A DNA stretch of 64,000 bases from NCBI GenBank assembly GCA_036417435.1, contig CM070903.1, positions 78,299,501 to 78,363,500 of the forward strand, in the 5' to 3' direction. How positions within the stretch are numbered: position 1 is the stretch's first letter; the number at the start of each line of letters is the position of its first letter. Position numbers and translations under genes: made by a program. The notes under the pieces were generated by a model. The model ran no database searches and was not told the origin of the DNA. It worked only from the letters and a program-made list of their open reading frames with translations. Shown here one piece after another: positions 11,238 to 23,809 of this stretch. This DNA comes from Inia geoffrensis. Its lineage: Eukaryota; Chordata; Mammalia; Artiodactyla; Iniidae.

Positions 11238-13305
11238 AATAAGTGTGGAGTGAGAAGTCAGGACCCCTAGTTATAATCAGGCAAAAGGCCGAATCACACC
11301 CTCCTTTCATTTTAGTCTCCTGAAATTTGCCACCTTCCATTCTTCTTCCATCCCTAACCGCAGGTGAGCCAAAACGGATGGAACCTGAAAGTGGCGTCTG
11401 CACAGTGCGCCCCCTGCCCCATCCACTGGGAGAGCTGTGTACCCCAGGAATCCCAGCCTCCTTTGCGAACAGAGCACCATCTTGCTATAGACTTAGCCTT
11501 TCCTTCTTTTGATTTTAAGGATCGTAAGTAATCCACCAAGTCCATCCTATTGCCCTCGCTCCAAATTTCTACAATAGTTTTAATTAATATGCTTTCTTTT
11601 GAAATGATAAAGGTTGGATTAGGCTTCTTGTGAGCTGTTCTGTTAGCAACAAAGGAAGAAAAAGGGCTGAACATCCAGAATAGCCCTCTGATAAATGTAA
11701 ATATCTTCCTTCCAACGGCCTTGGAATGGGCTTAAGGAAGATTGTTTAATATCTATGCTAATTATTAGCATTTATTTGTGTCAGTAGGTCAGAATACTGA
11801 CAAAAGATTCACATTCCCCTTCCCTGCATTTGAGTGATATTATGGAAAAAGAAAGGACTCTTGTAAAAAAATTGAGCTTCCTCCCTCACAGCTGTAACAC
11901 CCCAGGAATTAATTTAGCGTTCCTCAGCCTTCGTGTATTCACCTATAAAATGGAGATAATGTTTGCCCTATCTATCTCATAAATTTCTGAGATAATCTTT
12001 TAATTTTTAAGAACCACGTGTAAGCTAAGATTCTGTTATTTTTCACAATCTTCACACAGAGTAAATGTACATTCAATTTAATTCTTGAGTAAAAAACTTG
12101 ATACTTCATAAAATGCCATGTCTTAAAACCACTTATACACATTTCTATTGATTCAAATCAGTAAATTCTCTCTGTTTTTCTCTTACGTTCAAAGTGCAAT
12201 TTTATGTTCCAGGGACTATGGCCCATGTCTTAAAGGAGTTTACAGGTTAGTGAGTGGAGAGGAACTAAGAAAGGAGTCATTGAAGGCATGTTGAGACATT
12301 CATTGGATATTAAGTTAGAATTGCATCAGTAGAGATAGATGCAGGAGGAAAATAAAGAGAAGAGAAGCTCAACAGGGTAAACATGAGACCTATGAAAAGA
12401 ATGATCACTAGCCCAGGTGGCTTCAGGGTAGATTGTTTATAAAATAAAATATCTATTCTTGGAATCCAGACGAAATTTCTGTACAGTGAGACCTGCTACT
12501 GACTCCACAAATGTGTTATTAATAATAGAATGGAGGCTCCACCTATAGCACCCAAAATAGTAAAGACAATAACTTAGATATGCTATTTGCACCCTTAAAA
12601 TAAAACAATTCATTTATGATTTTCATGCCTATTTACATTGGTATTGGTACAGTAACTCACAAAGAAGTCTAAATTTTATGATTTCTTTTAAAATACTCTT
12701 AACTTCTCAAGACAGATTCAGGAAGACTCTTCAAAGACAAAGGTAAGGAGATACAGGTAGTGGAAATTACCAGTCGTTCTTGATTCATATCCAGGAATGG
12801 GCAGTGATATTAAGTGTGTTAAAATTTACTTTGTATATGTGAACATTTTAGTGTTTCCCTTTGTGTTTTCTCTATTTGCTTAAAATGTGAGAAAGTGATA
12901 GCCCATCTAGAAATTTGAAGCAATATCAATTGGTTTTTTCTACAATTACTTGCAAACTGTTTTTTTAGTTTGATGAAAGAGTATCCAAAAATTGCTTCTA
13001 TGCAAAATACTGATCAATATTTTTTCTGGTACTGCTAATTAATCATCTTCAAATTACAGCTGTGTGAAAGTTCTCCTAAAACTATGTTGCATTTTTATAT
13101 ATGAATATGCATTTATGAACTTCACATTTAATTTTTGTATACAAAGGAAGTGAGTTATGAAATACATATTAAAAAATAAAAATGACAAAAGCAAAAACAT
13201 AATTATAACTTCATTACATGAAACAATAAAAATGTATATGTGAACAAAACAAGAAGCAGAGGTGAGATAAACAATACAAAGTTTTTTGGGTGGGGACAGT
13301 GGAGG
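11238..13305. other. Intergenic DNA without a recognisable gene
   Basis: Unique-looking sequence. A MIR relic lies at about 11910-12010, and an L2-like phrase near 12205-12260 ('tccagggactatgg...aaggagtttacagg'). The open frames here have no coding signature. Confidence 0.55.
11910..12010 (+). repeat. MIR SINE relic (partial)
   Basis: The segments 'cctcagccttcgtgtattcacctataaaatgg' and 'gccctatctatctcataaat' follow MIR order. Only the core to the 3' part is left. Confidence 0.55.
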
Positions 13306-13320
13306 AATGGAAAACTTTGT

Positions 13321-13553
13321 GTTTTTTTAAATATTTATTTATTTATCTGGTTGCACCAGGTCTTAGTTACAGATCCAGGGCTCCTTAGTTGTGGCTCGCT
13401 GGCTTCTTAGTTGCGGCATGTGGGTTCCTTAGTTGTGGCATGTGAACTCTTAGTTGCAGCATGTGTGTGGGATTAGCTCCCTGACCAAGGATCGAACCCA
13501 GGACCCCTGCATTGGGAGCACAGGGTCTTATCCACAGCACCACTACAGAAGTC
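13321..13553 (-). mobile_element. Older CHR/Bov-tA-like tRNA-derived SINE
   Basis: This older cetartiodactyl SINE is in reverse. It has an ATTTATTT-rich tail at the left, repeated 'cttagttg' units in the body, and the tRNA-like part ('gatcgaacccaggacccctgcattgg') near the right end. Imperfect flanking repeats of about 13 bp (aatggaaaacttt and aatggaaaatttt) are visible. Its body differs from the GC-rich CHR-2 type copies. Confidence 0.85.
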
Positions 13554-16367
13554 TAAGAAATGGAAAATTTTGGATGATATTTTTCTTCTTATTTATGTTT
13601 CTGTTAATATCCAAACTGAAACAATTTGCAGAAAATCTACAGAGAGATACCCACAGAAGATAATAAATGTAGATCGTGGTGCTGGACATGTGATAGATTT
13701 CCATTGTCCCAAAGCAATGAATTGTCAAGTATGTGCAATTAAAAATGAAAAGAGTTATATGACTGAGTTAGACATTTAGGCAACAAATACTTGAGTTATT
13801 TTCTTCTCCGACAAGGTGATATTTAAACCATGGGAAGTAAGTGTTCCAGATCCTTAGTTAATTAGGTCATTCTATTAGCCATCAAATTATGCATTTCTAA
13901 TTCTTCATCATTTTTGAATAAAATAATGCCGCTATTAAAATTAATATCAGCATCTCTATTACATTTTAAATACTACTTATATTAATTGATTAAAGTAAAA
14001 AGCAGTCAATGTCTATAATATACAATGATCAAAAATCCATGTGTGCATGTGTGTAGATAAATAAAATGTTGAAGAATGCACAACTTTTTCAAGGAAAGAG
14101 TCACGTTTACTTTGCTGTGTGGGAGGGAGCCTGGAATTCAATTTCTTTCCAGAACCTCAAAGAAAAAGCAGCTCAGAAACCTTTGTTATTTATGTCATTG
14201 TCGTTCATCTTACTCCCTTAACATTCTTCTACTCTCTAAGAAGTTGTAACAAATATCTGATCACCTGCTTTCCCTCTACTTTCCCCCTTCTCCTTTCTGT
14301 TCCAGCTTGCCAATGATCAATCCTACAACCATGCCTAGGAAGTAATTTTCTCTCCCTGTCAATCTCATTATCTTTCTGTGATATTATTTTCAATGTCAAA
14401 CATGAATTTTAACAACTTTTTCCTTTGTATCAAGACTATGACAATTCTAACCCCCTTCCAAGCCAGAGACAGATGGTGTAAAATAAGCAAGAAAAAGCAT
14501 ATTACTCTCTATAAATAATATTAATCATATTGAATATGAAAGAACTAAGAGTGTTCCTTTCTCACTTCCTATCCCATTGATTTTACAATCTGATCAATAG
14601 ATTTTGGAGTCTACTACAAACAACACTGAGGAATATTGAAATATTGGATGATTGTTTTTAACACTGAGTCTCCAATTCTAGAAAAGTCAGGTAAAGCAAG
14701 CTTCACATGTGTCTAGATTCATTTAGAACTTAAGAATAACAATTAGGTACAAAAAAAGGCTACTTTTTAACAATTTAGAATGGATTATCATTTTCCACTT
14801 AACAGTAGTATGGCTTTAGGCAGATTACTTAAACTTTTTAGGATTTCGCCTCATTTGTGATGTTGACAAAATAATAGTGCCTAACTCAAGTTTTGAGGCA
14901 GAGACTGAATAAGTTATATTCAAATATTTAGAATAGTTTCTGACACATAGTAAGTACACAGAAATGTTAATTATATTATTACATTTATCACCATCATGAT
15001 CATCATAAAGAAAAGCATCAACATAAAATATGGAAGCTTGAAAGTACAATTTATTATGAGAACTAGGAGAGATTTCCAAAACCATCTAGAACAACTGTAT
15101 ATATCTCACGTAACATGTACAAACAGAAAGTAGATAGTTTAGAAAGGGAAACAAAATCTGTGAGTGGGAAGAACGGTCATTCAAATTTGCGTCTCCCTCG
15201 CAGTATCTTAATGCTCTCAGGTTGGTCTTTTTACCTGTATTATAACCCCTGCCATCAATATATATTGAACCCATAAGGTATGTTATATGTAATATTTAAA
15301 TCTATGACCTCTGCTAAGGCTCTTGCTTCACCTTAGCATTGTGAGGACAAACTAATGATGTGTTTTTACAAATTGTTTGTATCTTATTCTAAATCATACA
15401 TGCTTATGAGAGAAATATTAGAAAACAAAGATAGGCAAAAAGAACAATCATAACTCTGAAACTACTATGCATATGTCTGTATACATACTTCTTGTCTTTT
15501 CTTCTTCACACAAATGTGTATTTTTTACAAAAGAATTAAACTACTGCATTTCTTTTATTTTTATTATGTACATTTTTATTCTTAAATAATAACAAGTAGA
15601 AGTCTTTGTCTATATATAAAGGGAGTTAGGAATTTTGGATGAAATGGTCTATATGTTTTCTTGAGGGCAATATGATTGATTTTTTAAAAGGATGTTTATT
15701 AAGGTAAAGCTTTTTGAAGACTTTAATGGGTACGTACAGAACGATTATAGTTGGCTACTACATCACTTTGCCAATCACTTTTGAATATATATTCATTGGT
15801 ATAGAGAAACAATGATTCCCCTGTTGTATCCGAGGTATGCAAATGTATAAAAATGTTCTTAATCTCATTGCTCTGACCAAGGGTCTGAAATCAGCCACTG
15901 AAACTGCATCCCAACTATCAAGAAGGATAGGAAACTGGTTATTATTTTTCATTATATTTCTAATCACATCCAAATGAACTACATAGCAAGGCATGAACCA
16001 ATTCTTAATATCATTCCCCCCACCACAAATTACATCAGGCTACTGTAACCAAAGTTATAGTTGAAGATTAAGATTAAAGCCATGATATATCTCATTTAAA
16101 AATATTGAATAACTGGAAAACAAGCAAACTTATATGATGCATTTAAGAGACTGTAACACAGACACACACCACAGAAATTAAAGATAGATACTTTCAGGAT
16201 ATATGTTAGAATTATGCTAATCTTAATGCCATTATTAAATAAGACAGTGAATTTATGAAAATATGTTATGCTGTAAATTCTTCCTTTTATCATTGAATTT
16301 AGATATGGAATTTTGGCAGAAGGGAGGAATCCACTTCTGTGCCAGTCTTTCCTCTCCTTGGAATTTC
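13554..16367. other. Intergenic DNA, AT-rich, no gene seen
   Basis: The stretch contains a MIR relic (14795-14975). A region near 15380-15590 reads like the end of an old interspersed repeat, but I cannot name the family. The open frames are short and unsupported. Confidence 0.55.
14795..14975 (+). repeat. MIR SINE relic
   Basis: The segments 'gtatggctttaggcagattacttaaac', a 'cctcatttgtgatg' block and a '...gtttctgacacatagtaagtac' end match MIR order and orientation. Confidence 0.7.
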
Positions 16368-16612
16368 TTTTTTTTTTTTTTTTAGCATGTATATTTCTTT
16401 TTTTTTTAATTTAATTTTATTTATTTTTTTATACAGCATGTTCTTATTAGTTATCCATTTTACAGATATTAGTGTATATGTGTCAGTCCCAATCTCCCTA
16501 TTCATCACACCCCGCCCCCCACCACCACTTCCCCTGCTTGGTGTCCATACATTTGTTTGGTACATCTGTGTCTCAATTTCTGCCCTGCAGACCAAGTCAT
16601 CTGTACCATTTT

Positions 16613-16766
16613 GCAGAGCACAGGTTCTGGAGGCGCAGGCTCAGCGGCCACGGCTCACGGGCCTAGCTGCTCCACGGCATGTGGGATCCTCCCAGACCGG
16701 GGCACGAACCCGTGTCCCCTGCATCGTCAGGCGGACTCTCAACCACTGTGCCACCAGGGAAGCCCA
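16613..16766 (-). mobile_element. CHR-2 type SINE with internal deletion, nested in L1
   Basis: The head end (right) is complete. At the left, the T tail joins directly to the 'gagcacagg' segment, so about 45-50 bp of the 3' body is gone. An 11-bp duplication tgtaccatttt flanks it (16602-16612 and 16767-16777). Only 4-5 T remain of the tail. Confidence 0.92.
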
Positions 16767-16946
16767 TGTACCATTTTTCTAGGTTCCACATATATGCGTT
16801 AATATACGATATATGTTTTTTTCTTTCTGATTTACTTCACTCCGTATGACAGTCTCTAGATCCATCCACGTCTCTACAAATGACCCAATTTTGTCCTTTT
16901 TTATGGCTGAATAATATTCCATTGTATATATGTACCATATCTTCTT

Positions 16947-17148
16947 TTTTTTTTTGGAGGTACACGGGCCTTTCACTGCTGTGGCCTCTCCCCTTGCGGA
17001 GCACAGGCTCCGGACGCGCAGGCTCAGCGGCCATGGCTCACGGGCCCAGCCGCTCCGCGGCACGTGGGATCTTCCCGGACCGGGGCACGAACCCGTGTCC
17101 CCTGCATCAGCAGGCGGACCCTCAACCACTGCACCACCAGGGAAGCCC
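16947..17148 (-). mobile_element. CHR-2 type SINE nested in L1 ORF2
   Basis: Complete copy with the T tail at the left. The 12-bp duplication ccatatcttctt occurs at 16935-16946 and 17149-17160, and L1 ORF2 sequence resumes exactly after it. It lies in the same orientation as the host L1. Confidence 0.96.
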
Positions 17149-19031
17149 CCATATCTTCTTTATGCATTCATCTGCCGATGGGCATTTAGGTTGCTTCCAT
17201 GACCTGGCTATTGTAAATAGTGCTGCAGTGAACATTGGGGTGCATGTGTCTTTTTGAATTATGGTTTTCTCTGGGTATATGCCCAGTAGTGGGATTGCTG
17301 GATCATATGGTAAGTCTATTTTTAGTTTTTTAAAGAACCTCCATACTGTTCTTCATAGTGGCTGTATCAATTTACATTCCCACCAACAGTGCAAGAGGGT
17401 TCCCTTTTCTCCCCTTTCTAGCGTTTGTTGTTTGTAGATTTTCTGATGATGCCCATTCTAACTGGTGTGAGGTGATACCTTATAGTTTTGGTTTGCATTT
17501 CTGTAATAATTAGTGATGTTGAGCAGCTTTTCATGTGCTTCTTGGCCATCTGTATGCCTTCTTTGGAGAAATGTCTATTTAAGTCTTCTGCCGATTTTTG
17601 GACTGGGTTGTCTGTTTTTTTAATATGGAGCTGCATGAGCTGTTTAAATATTTTGGAGATTAATCATTTGTCTGTTGATTCATTTGCAAATATTTTTTCC
17701 CATTCTGAGGTTGTCTTTTTGTCTTGTTTATGGTTTCCTTTGCTGTACAAAAGCTTTGAAGTTTCATTAGGTCCCATTTGTTTATTTTTGTTTTTATTTC
17801 CATTACTCTACGAGGTGGATCAAAATAGATCTTGCTGTGATTTATGTCAAAGAGTGTTCTTCCTATGTTTTCCTCTAAGAGTTTTATAGTGTCCCGTCTT
17901 ACATTTAGGTCTTTGATCCATTTTGAGTTTATTTTTGTGTATGGTGTTAGGGAGTGTTCTAATTTCATTCTTTTACATGTAGCTGTCCAATTTTCCCAGC
18001 ACCACTTATTGAAGAGACTGTCTTTTCTCCATTGTATATCCCTGCCTCCTTTGTCATAGATTAGTTGACCATAGGTGCGTGGGTTTACCTACATGCTTTC
18101 TATCTTGTTCCATTGATCTATGTTTCTGTTTTTGTGCCAGTACCATATTGTCTTTATTATTGTAGCTTTGTAGTATAGTCTGAAGTCAGGGAGTCTTGAT
18201 TCCTCCAACTCCGTTTCTTTCCTTCAAGACTGCTTTGGTCATTCATGGTCTTTTTTGTCTCCATACAAATTTTAAGATTTTTTGTACTAGTTCCATAAAA
18301 TGTGCCATTGGAAATTTGATAGGGATTGCATTGAATGTGTAGATTGCTTTGGGTAGTATAGTCATTTTCACAATATTGATTGTTCCAATCCAAGAACATG
18401 GTATATCTCTCCATCTGTTGGTATCATCTTTAATTTCTTTTATCAGTGTCTCATAGTTTTCTGCCTACAGGTCTTTTCCCTTCCTTGGTAGGGTTATTCC
18501 TAGGTATTTTATTCTTTTTGTTGCAATGGTAAATGGGAGTGTTTCCTTAATTTTTCTTTCAGATTTTTCATCATTAGTGTATAGTAATGCAAGAGATTTC
18601 TGTGCATTAATTTTGTATCCTGCAACTTTACCAAATTCATTGATGAGCTGTAGTAGTTTTCTGGTGGCATCTTTAGGATTCTCTATGTATAGTATCATGT
18701 CATGTGCAAACAGTGACAGTTTTACTTCTTCTTTTCCAATTTGTATTCCTTTTATTTCTTTTTCTTCTCTGATTGCCATGGCTAGGACTTCCAAAACTAT
18801 GTTGTTGAATAATAGTGGTGAGAGTGGACATCCTTGTTTTCTTCCTGATCTTAGAGGAAATGCTTTCAGTTTTTCACCATTCACAATGATGTTTGCTGTG
18901 GTTTTGTCATATATGGCTTTTATTATGTTGAGGTAGTTTCCCTCTATGCCCACTTTCTGGAGTGTTTTATCATAAATGGGTGTTGAATTTCGTCAAAAGC
19001 TTTTCCCCCATATATTGAGATGATCATATGG

Positions 19032-19256
19032 GGTTTTTTTGTTCTTTTTTTGTTTGTTTGTTTTTGTGGTATGTGGGCCTTTCACTGTTGTGGCCTCTCC
19101 CATTGAGGAGCACAGGCTCTGGACACACAGGTTCAGCGGCCATGGCTCACGGGCCCAGCCGCTCCGTGGCATGTGGGATCTTCCTGGATCGGGACACGAA
19201 CCCGTATCCCCTGCATCGGTAGGCAGACTCTCAACCACTGCGCCACCAGGTAAGCC
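19032..19256 (-). mobile_element. CHR-2 type SINE nested in L1 ORF2
   Basis: Complete copy with a (TTTG)n-rich tail at the left. The 11-bp duplication tgatcatatgg occurs at 19021-19031 and 19257-19267. The head reads 'accaggtaagcct' rather than 'accagggaagccc', so the copy carries its own point changes. Confidence 0.96.
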
Positions 19257-19640
19257 TGATCATATGGTTTTTATTCTTCAATTTGTTAATACAGTGTATC
19301 ACATTGATTGATTTGAAGAATCCTTGCATCCCTGGCATAAATCCCACTTGATCATGGTGTATGATCCTTTTAATGTGCTGTTGGATTCTGTTTGCTAGTA
19401 TTTTGTTGAGGATTTTTGCATCTATATTCATCAGTGATATTGGTCTCTAAATTTCTTTTTTTGTAGTATCTTTGTCTGGTTTTGATATCAGGGTGATGGT
19501 GGCCTCATAAAATGAGTTTGGAAGTATTCCTTACTCCACAATTTTTGGAAGAGTTTGAGAAGGTTGGGTGTTAACTCATCCCTAAATGTTTGATAGAATT
19601 CACCTGTGAAGCCATCTGGTGGTGGACTTCTGTTTGTTGG

Positions 19641-19649
<9 letters not shown>

Positions 19650-19671
<22 letters not shown>

Positions 19672-19863
19672 GCGGTACATGTGTCTCTCACTGTTGTGGC
19701 CTCTCCCATTGCGGAGCACAGGCTCCAGACGTGCAGGCTCCGCAGCCATGGCTCACGGGCCCAACTGCCCTGCGGCATGTGGGACCTTCTCGGACTGGGG
19801 GACAAACCCATGTCCCCTGCATCAGCAGGTGGACTCCCAACCACTGGGCCACCAGGGAAGCCC
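19650..19863 (-). mobile_element. CHR-2 type SINE nested in L1 ORF2
   Basis: Complete copy with a long T run and the 15-bp duplication tgttggaagattttt at 19635-19649 and 19864-19878. It carries more substitutions in the body than several of the other nested copies. Confidence 0.96.
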
Positions 19864-20775
19864 TGTTGGAAGATTTTTAATCACAGTTTCAATTTCATTA
19901 CTTGTGATTGGTCTGTTCATATTTTCTGTTTCTTCCTGATTCAGTCTTGGAAGGTTATACTTTTCTAATAATTTGTCCATTTCTTCCATGTTGTACATTT
20001 TATTGGCATAGAGTTGCTTGTAGTAGTCTCTTAGGATATTTTGTATGTCTGCAGTGTCAGTTGTAACTTCTCCTTTTTCATTTCTAATTTTATTGATTTG
20101 AGTCCTCTCCCTCTGTTTCTTGATGAGTCTGGCTAATGCTTTATCAATTTTGTTTATCTTCTCAAATAACCAACTTTTAGTTTTATTGATCTTTGCTATT
20201 GTTTTCTTTGTTTCTATTTCATTTATTTCTGCTCTGATTTTAAGATTTCTTTCCTTCTGCTAACTTTGGGTTTTGTTTGTTCTTCTTTCTCTAGTCCCTT
20301 TAGGTGTAAAATTACATTATTTATTTGACGTATTTCTTGTTTCTTCAGTTAGGCTTGTATAGCTATAAACTTCCCTCTTAGAACTGCTTTTGCTGCATCC
20401 CATAGGTTTTGGATCATCGTGTTTTCATTGTCATTTGTCTCTAGGTATTTTTTGATTTCCCCTTTGATTTCTTCAGTGATCTCTTGGTTAATTAGTAATG
20501 CATTGTTTAACCTCCTTGTGTTTGTGTTTTTTATGTTTTTTTCCCTGTAACCCACTTCTAACCTCATAGCTTTGTGGTCAGAAAAGATGCTTGATATGAT
20601 CTCAATTTTCTTAAAATTACTGTGGCTTGATTTGTGACCCAAGATGTGATGTATTCTGAAGAATGTTGCATGCACACTAGAGAAGAAAGTGTAATCTGCT
20701 GTTTTTGGATGGAATGTCCTATAAATATCAATTAAATCTATCTGGTCTATTGTGTCATTTAAAGCTTCTGTTCCC

Positions 20776-20974
20776 AGGCTTCCTTGGTGGCGCAGTGGTT
20801 GAGAGTCAGCCTGCCGATGCAGGGGACACGGGTTCATGCCCTGGTCCGGGAAGATTCCACGTGCCATGGAGCGGCTGGGCCCGTGAGCCATGGCCGCTGG
20901 GCCTGTGCTTCCGGAGCCTGTGCTCCGCAACGAGAGAGGCCACAACAGTGAGAGGCCCGCGTACTGCAAAAAAA
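20776..20974 (+). mobile_element. CHR-2 type SINE nested in L1 ORF2, opposite orientation
   Basis: This plus-strand copy opens 'ggcttccttggtggcgcagtgg' (A-box region) and ends in a short A run. The perfect 15-bp duplication aaagcttctgttccc occurs at 20761-20775 and 20975-20989. It is the only one of the five nested copies that runs against the host L1. Confidence 0.97.
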
Positions 20975-21529
20975 AAAGCTTCTGTTCCCTTATTTACTTT
21001 CATTTTGGATGATCTGCCCCTTGGTGTAAGTGACGTGTTAAAGTCCCTCACTATTATTGTGTTACTGTCGATTGCCTCTTTTAGAGCTGTTAGCGCTTGC
21101 CTTATGCATTGAAGTGCTCCTATGTTGGGTGCGTATATATTTATAATTGTTATATCTTCTTATTGGATTGATCCCTTGATCACTATGCAGTGTCCTTCTT
21201 TGTCTCTTGTAACATTCTTTATTTTAAAGTCTATTTTATCTGATATGAGTATTGCTAGTGCACCTTTCTTTTGATTTCCATTTGCATGGAATATCTTTTT
21301 CCATCCCCTCACTTTCAGTCTGTATGTGTCCCTAGGTCTGAAGTGGGTCTCTTGTAGACAGCATATATATGGGTCTTGCTTTTGTATCCATTCAGCAAGA
21401 CTGTGTCTTTTGGTTGGAGCATATAATCCATTCACGTTTAAGGTAATTATCAATAGGTATGTTAGTATGACCATTTTCTTAATTGTTTTGGGTTTGTTTT
21501 TGTAGGTCCTTTTCTTCTCTTGTGTTTCC

Positions 21530-22349
21530 CTCTTAGAGAATGTCCTTTAGCATTTGTTGTAGAGATGGTTGGTGGTGCTGAATTCTCTTAGCTTTTGCTT
21601 GTCTGTAAAGCTTTTGATTTCTCCATCGTATCTAAATGATATCCTTGCTGGGTAGAGTAATCTTGGTTGTATTTTCTTCCCTTTCACCTCTTTAAGTATA
21701 TCATGCCACTCCCTTCTGGCTTGCAAAATTTCGGCTGAGAAATCAGGTGTTAACTTTATGGGAGTTCCCTTGTATGCTGTCGTTTTTCCCTTGCTGTTTT
21801 CAATAATTTTTCTTTGTCTTTAATTTTTGCCATTTTGATTACTATGTATCTCGGCGTGTTTCTCTTTGGGTTTATCCTGTATGGGACACTCTGTGCTTCC
21901 TGGACTTGGGTAGCTATTTCCTTTCCCACGTTAGGAAATTTTTCGTCTCTGTTGTCCCAGAGGTCTCTTAGGCTTTCTTCATTTCTTTTCATTCTTTTTT
22001 CTTTATTCTGTTCCGCAGCAGTGAATTCCACCATTCTGTCTTCTAGGTTACTTATCTGTTCTTCTGCCTCAGTTATTCTGCTATTGATTCCTTCTAGTGT
22101 AGTTTTCATTTCAGTTATTGGATTGTTCATCTCTGTTTGTTTGTTCTTTAATTCTTTTAGGTCTTTGTTAAAAATTTCTTGCACTTTCTCGATCTTTGCC
22201 TCCATTCTTTCTCCAAGCTCCTGGATCATCTTCACTATTATTATCCTGAATTCTTTTTCTAGAAGGTTGTCTATCTCCTCTTCATTTAGTTGTTTTCCTG
22301 GGGTTTTATCTTTTGCCTTCATCTGGTACATAGCCCTCTGCCTTTTCAC
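21530..22349 (-). pseudogene. L1 ORF1 remnant (RNA-binding protein)
   Basis: Reading leftwards from Met at 22349, 197 codons are open. They include a long Glu/Lys-rich coiled coil, then 'RMKRNEESLRDLWDN' and the start of the RNA-recognition region. A stop at about 21756 ends the frame, and the C-terminal domain continues in another frame to about 21530. ORF1p is the L1 trimeric RNA chaperone; this copy is truncated and presumably inactive. Confidence 0.9.
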
Positions 22350-22423
22350 CTTGTTTATTTGTCTGTGAATGTTGTTTTTTTCCCACAGGCTGCAGGACTG
22401 TATTTCTTATTGCTTCTGCTGTC

Positions 22424-23796
22424 TCTCCTTTCTTTCAATTTCTGTTGAAAGCTCTTCTATTTCTAAAGTTTCCCTTCATTATTTACATGATTTACCATCT
22501 AAATGTCATTAAATATATTTGCCACGCATATCTTAAGGGAGACAAATCATTTCCATGGCTGGTTATTCAGCTATTATATTTTCAATGTCTATCTGTATCT
22601 CACTCACTCAGTAAAAATTTACCTAGTAACCACCATGTACTAGTCTATGCTTTGAGTGAAAAAGGAAAAACAATGAGTATGAGAGATAATACAAAACAAA
22701 CATGTATAATACACATGTTTTAAAATGTTACATTACTGAAAAAAATAAAAATAGTGATGTGGAGTCTAAATATAGAAAGATAATTCCAGATTGGGAGAGG
22801 CAATTATTGCAAGTATGAATAAGGACTAAGGATTGAGGAAGTGACATTTGACTAATGGAATTTGGAAGAACATTTGAGAGGAAAAAAAAAATAATGAGAA
22901 CAAAATAATGAAGGAAGGAATTTTGGGTGCATGAAGTAAAGTGATGATATATATAACTGGGAAATTAGGTGGTAATAGTTTGTATATAAACTTCTATTCA
23001 TCTAGAAACACTTTATTGGGTTTAGACTTATTTTTTCGAAACTGGTGTTCAGGCTTTAGGGCTTTAGGGAAAGAGAATTATCCACTTATAACTATATTTT
23101 AAGAAAATAAAGATATCAATAAACATAGGGGCAATAAGGAGGAAGTGGAACAATAAGGGGTTATGTGAATACCTTAGCACTGGCAGTAACAATAGAGAGG
23201 AAAGTCAGAAAGGACAGTATTGCATTATTTTTTCCTCAGAAGAAATAAAAATAAGATTTTATTTGTCTATCAAAAGAAAATCTCTAGCTGAAGTATTATA
23301 TGCAGCATTTTTGTTGACCTTACTTATTTCTGTTGGAAAATCTACAACTGAGTATGAATTCTCATTTTTTCTTGCTCTATTTCTCATCCTCCCACTGTCT
23401 TAATTAATATTAGCTTGTTCATTTTCACAGATGAAAGAAAGGGAATAAGGGAATAGAATGAGTGCCTGAGCTGTCTGTTTTTTAAAAACTGATAACCATT
23501 ATGTGCTTAATAGAACATAGCCTAGTCATGTGTGTATAAAATTTTTAAATCCTACACAAAAGACAGGAAATACATGATCAGCCCCTTCTTTTTTGTTATT
23601 TCACTGAATAATTACATGCTGAATTGAGATCCATTCAGCATTGCATTTTTAACAATGCTTCCCCCTATATACTGAAATTCGTGTAAAGAAAATACTTGAA
23701 TATAATTTATTAGAGACATAATTTTCAAATAAACTGGAAAATGTTTATCTATCTTGGTAGCTATTCAAAAGTTATTCATTGAACAAATATAACATT
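22424..23796. other. Intergenic DNA between L1 and the next SINE
   Basis: No gene is visible. An L2/MIR-like phrase lies near 22560-22680 ('cactcactcagtaaaaatttacc...'). The rest is AT-rich with short A runs. Confidence 0.55.
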
Positions 23797-23809
23797 AATA
23801 GAGTACTTA

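Larger units (their letters stand above)
16779..21474 (-). pseudogene. L1 ORF2 remnant (endonuclease and reverse transcriptase)
   Basis: This is a broken ORF2. The N-terminal endonuclease part (about 21160-21474) has the 'IITLNVNG' start and a 'CCLQETHF' motif. The reverse-transcriptase part (about 18465-18953) includes '[10 protein letters not shown]'. The active-site motif reads FAHDMILY, with His where the second-strand L1 motif normally has Asp (FADD). The C-terminal part (about 16779-16930) ends near 'THICGT'. Five SINEs and several stops and frameshifts interrupt the frame, so no active protein is expected. Confidence 0.93.
16368..22423 (-). mobile_element. L1 retrotransposon, 5'-truncated, with five nested SINEs
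   Basis: This is a minus-strand L1. The poly(A) end (as T) is at the left and the 3' UTR follows. ORF2 runs leftwards from 21474 and ORF1 from 22349. Comparison with the full-length L1 at 56,973 shows similarity ending near 22,423, in the 5' UTR just upstream of ORF1, so about 0.8-0.9 kb of 5' end is missing. Removing five SINEs leaves about 5 kb of L1. A possible decayed target repeat (ctctcctt followed by aatttc) occurs near 16,353 and 22,424. Both ORFs carry stops and frameshifts. Confidence 0.95.

Noticed and set aside
16339..16782. 147-codon frame with a hydrophobic N-terminus resembling a membrane protein
   Set aside because: It reads L1 3' UTR T-rich sequence and then a SINE; the hydrophobicity comes from the T runs.
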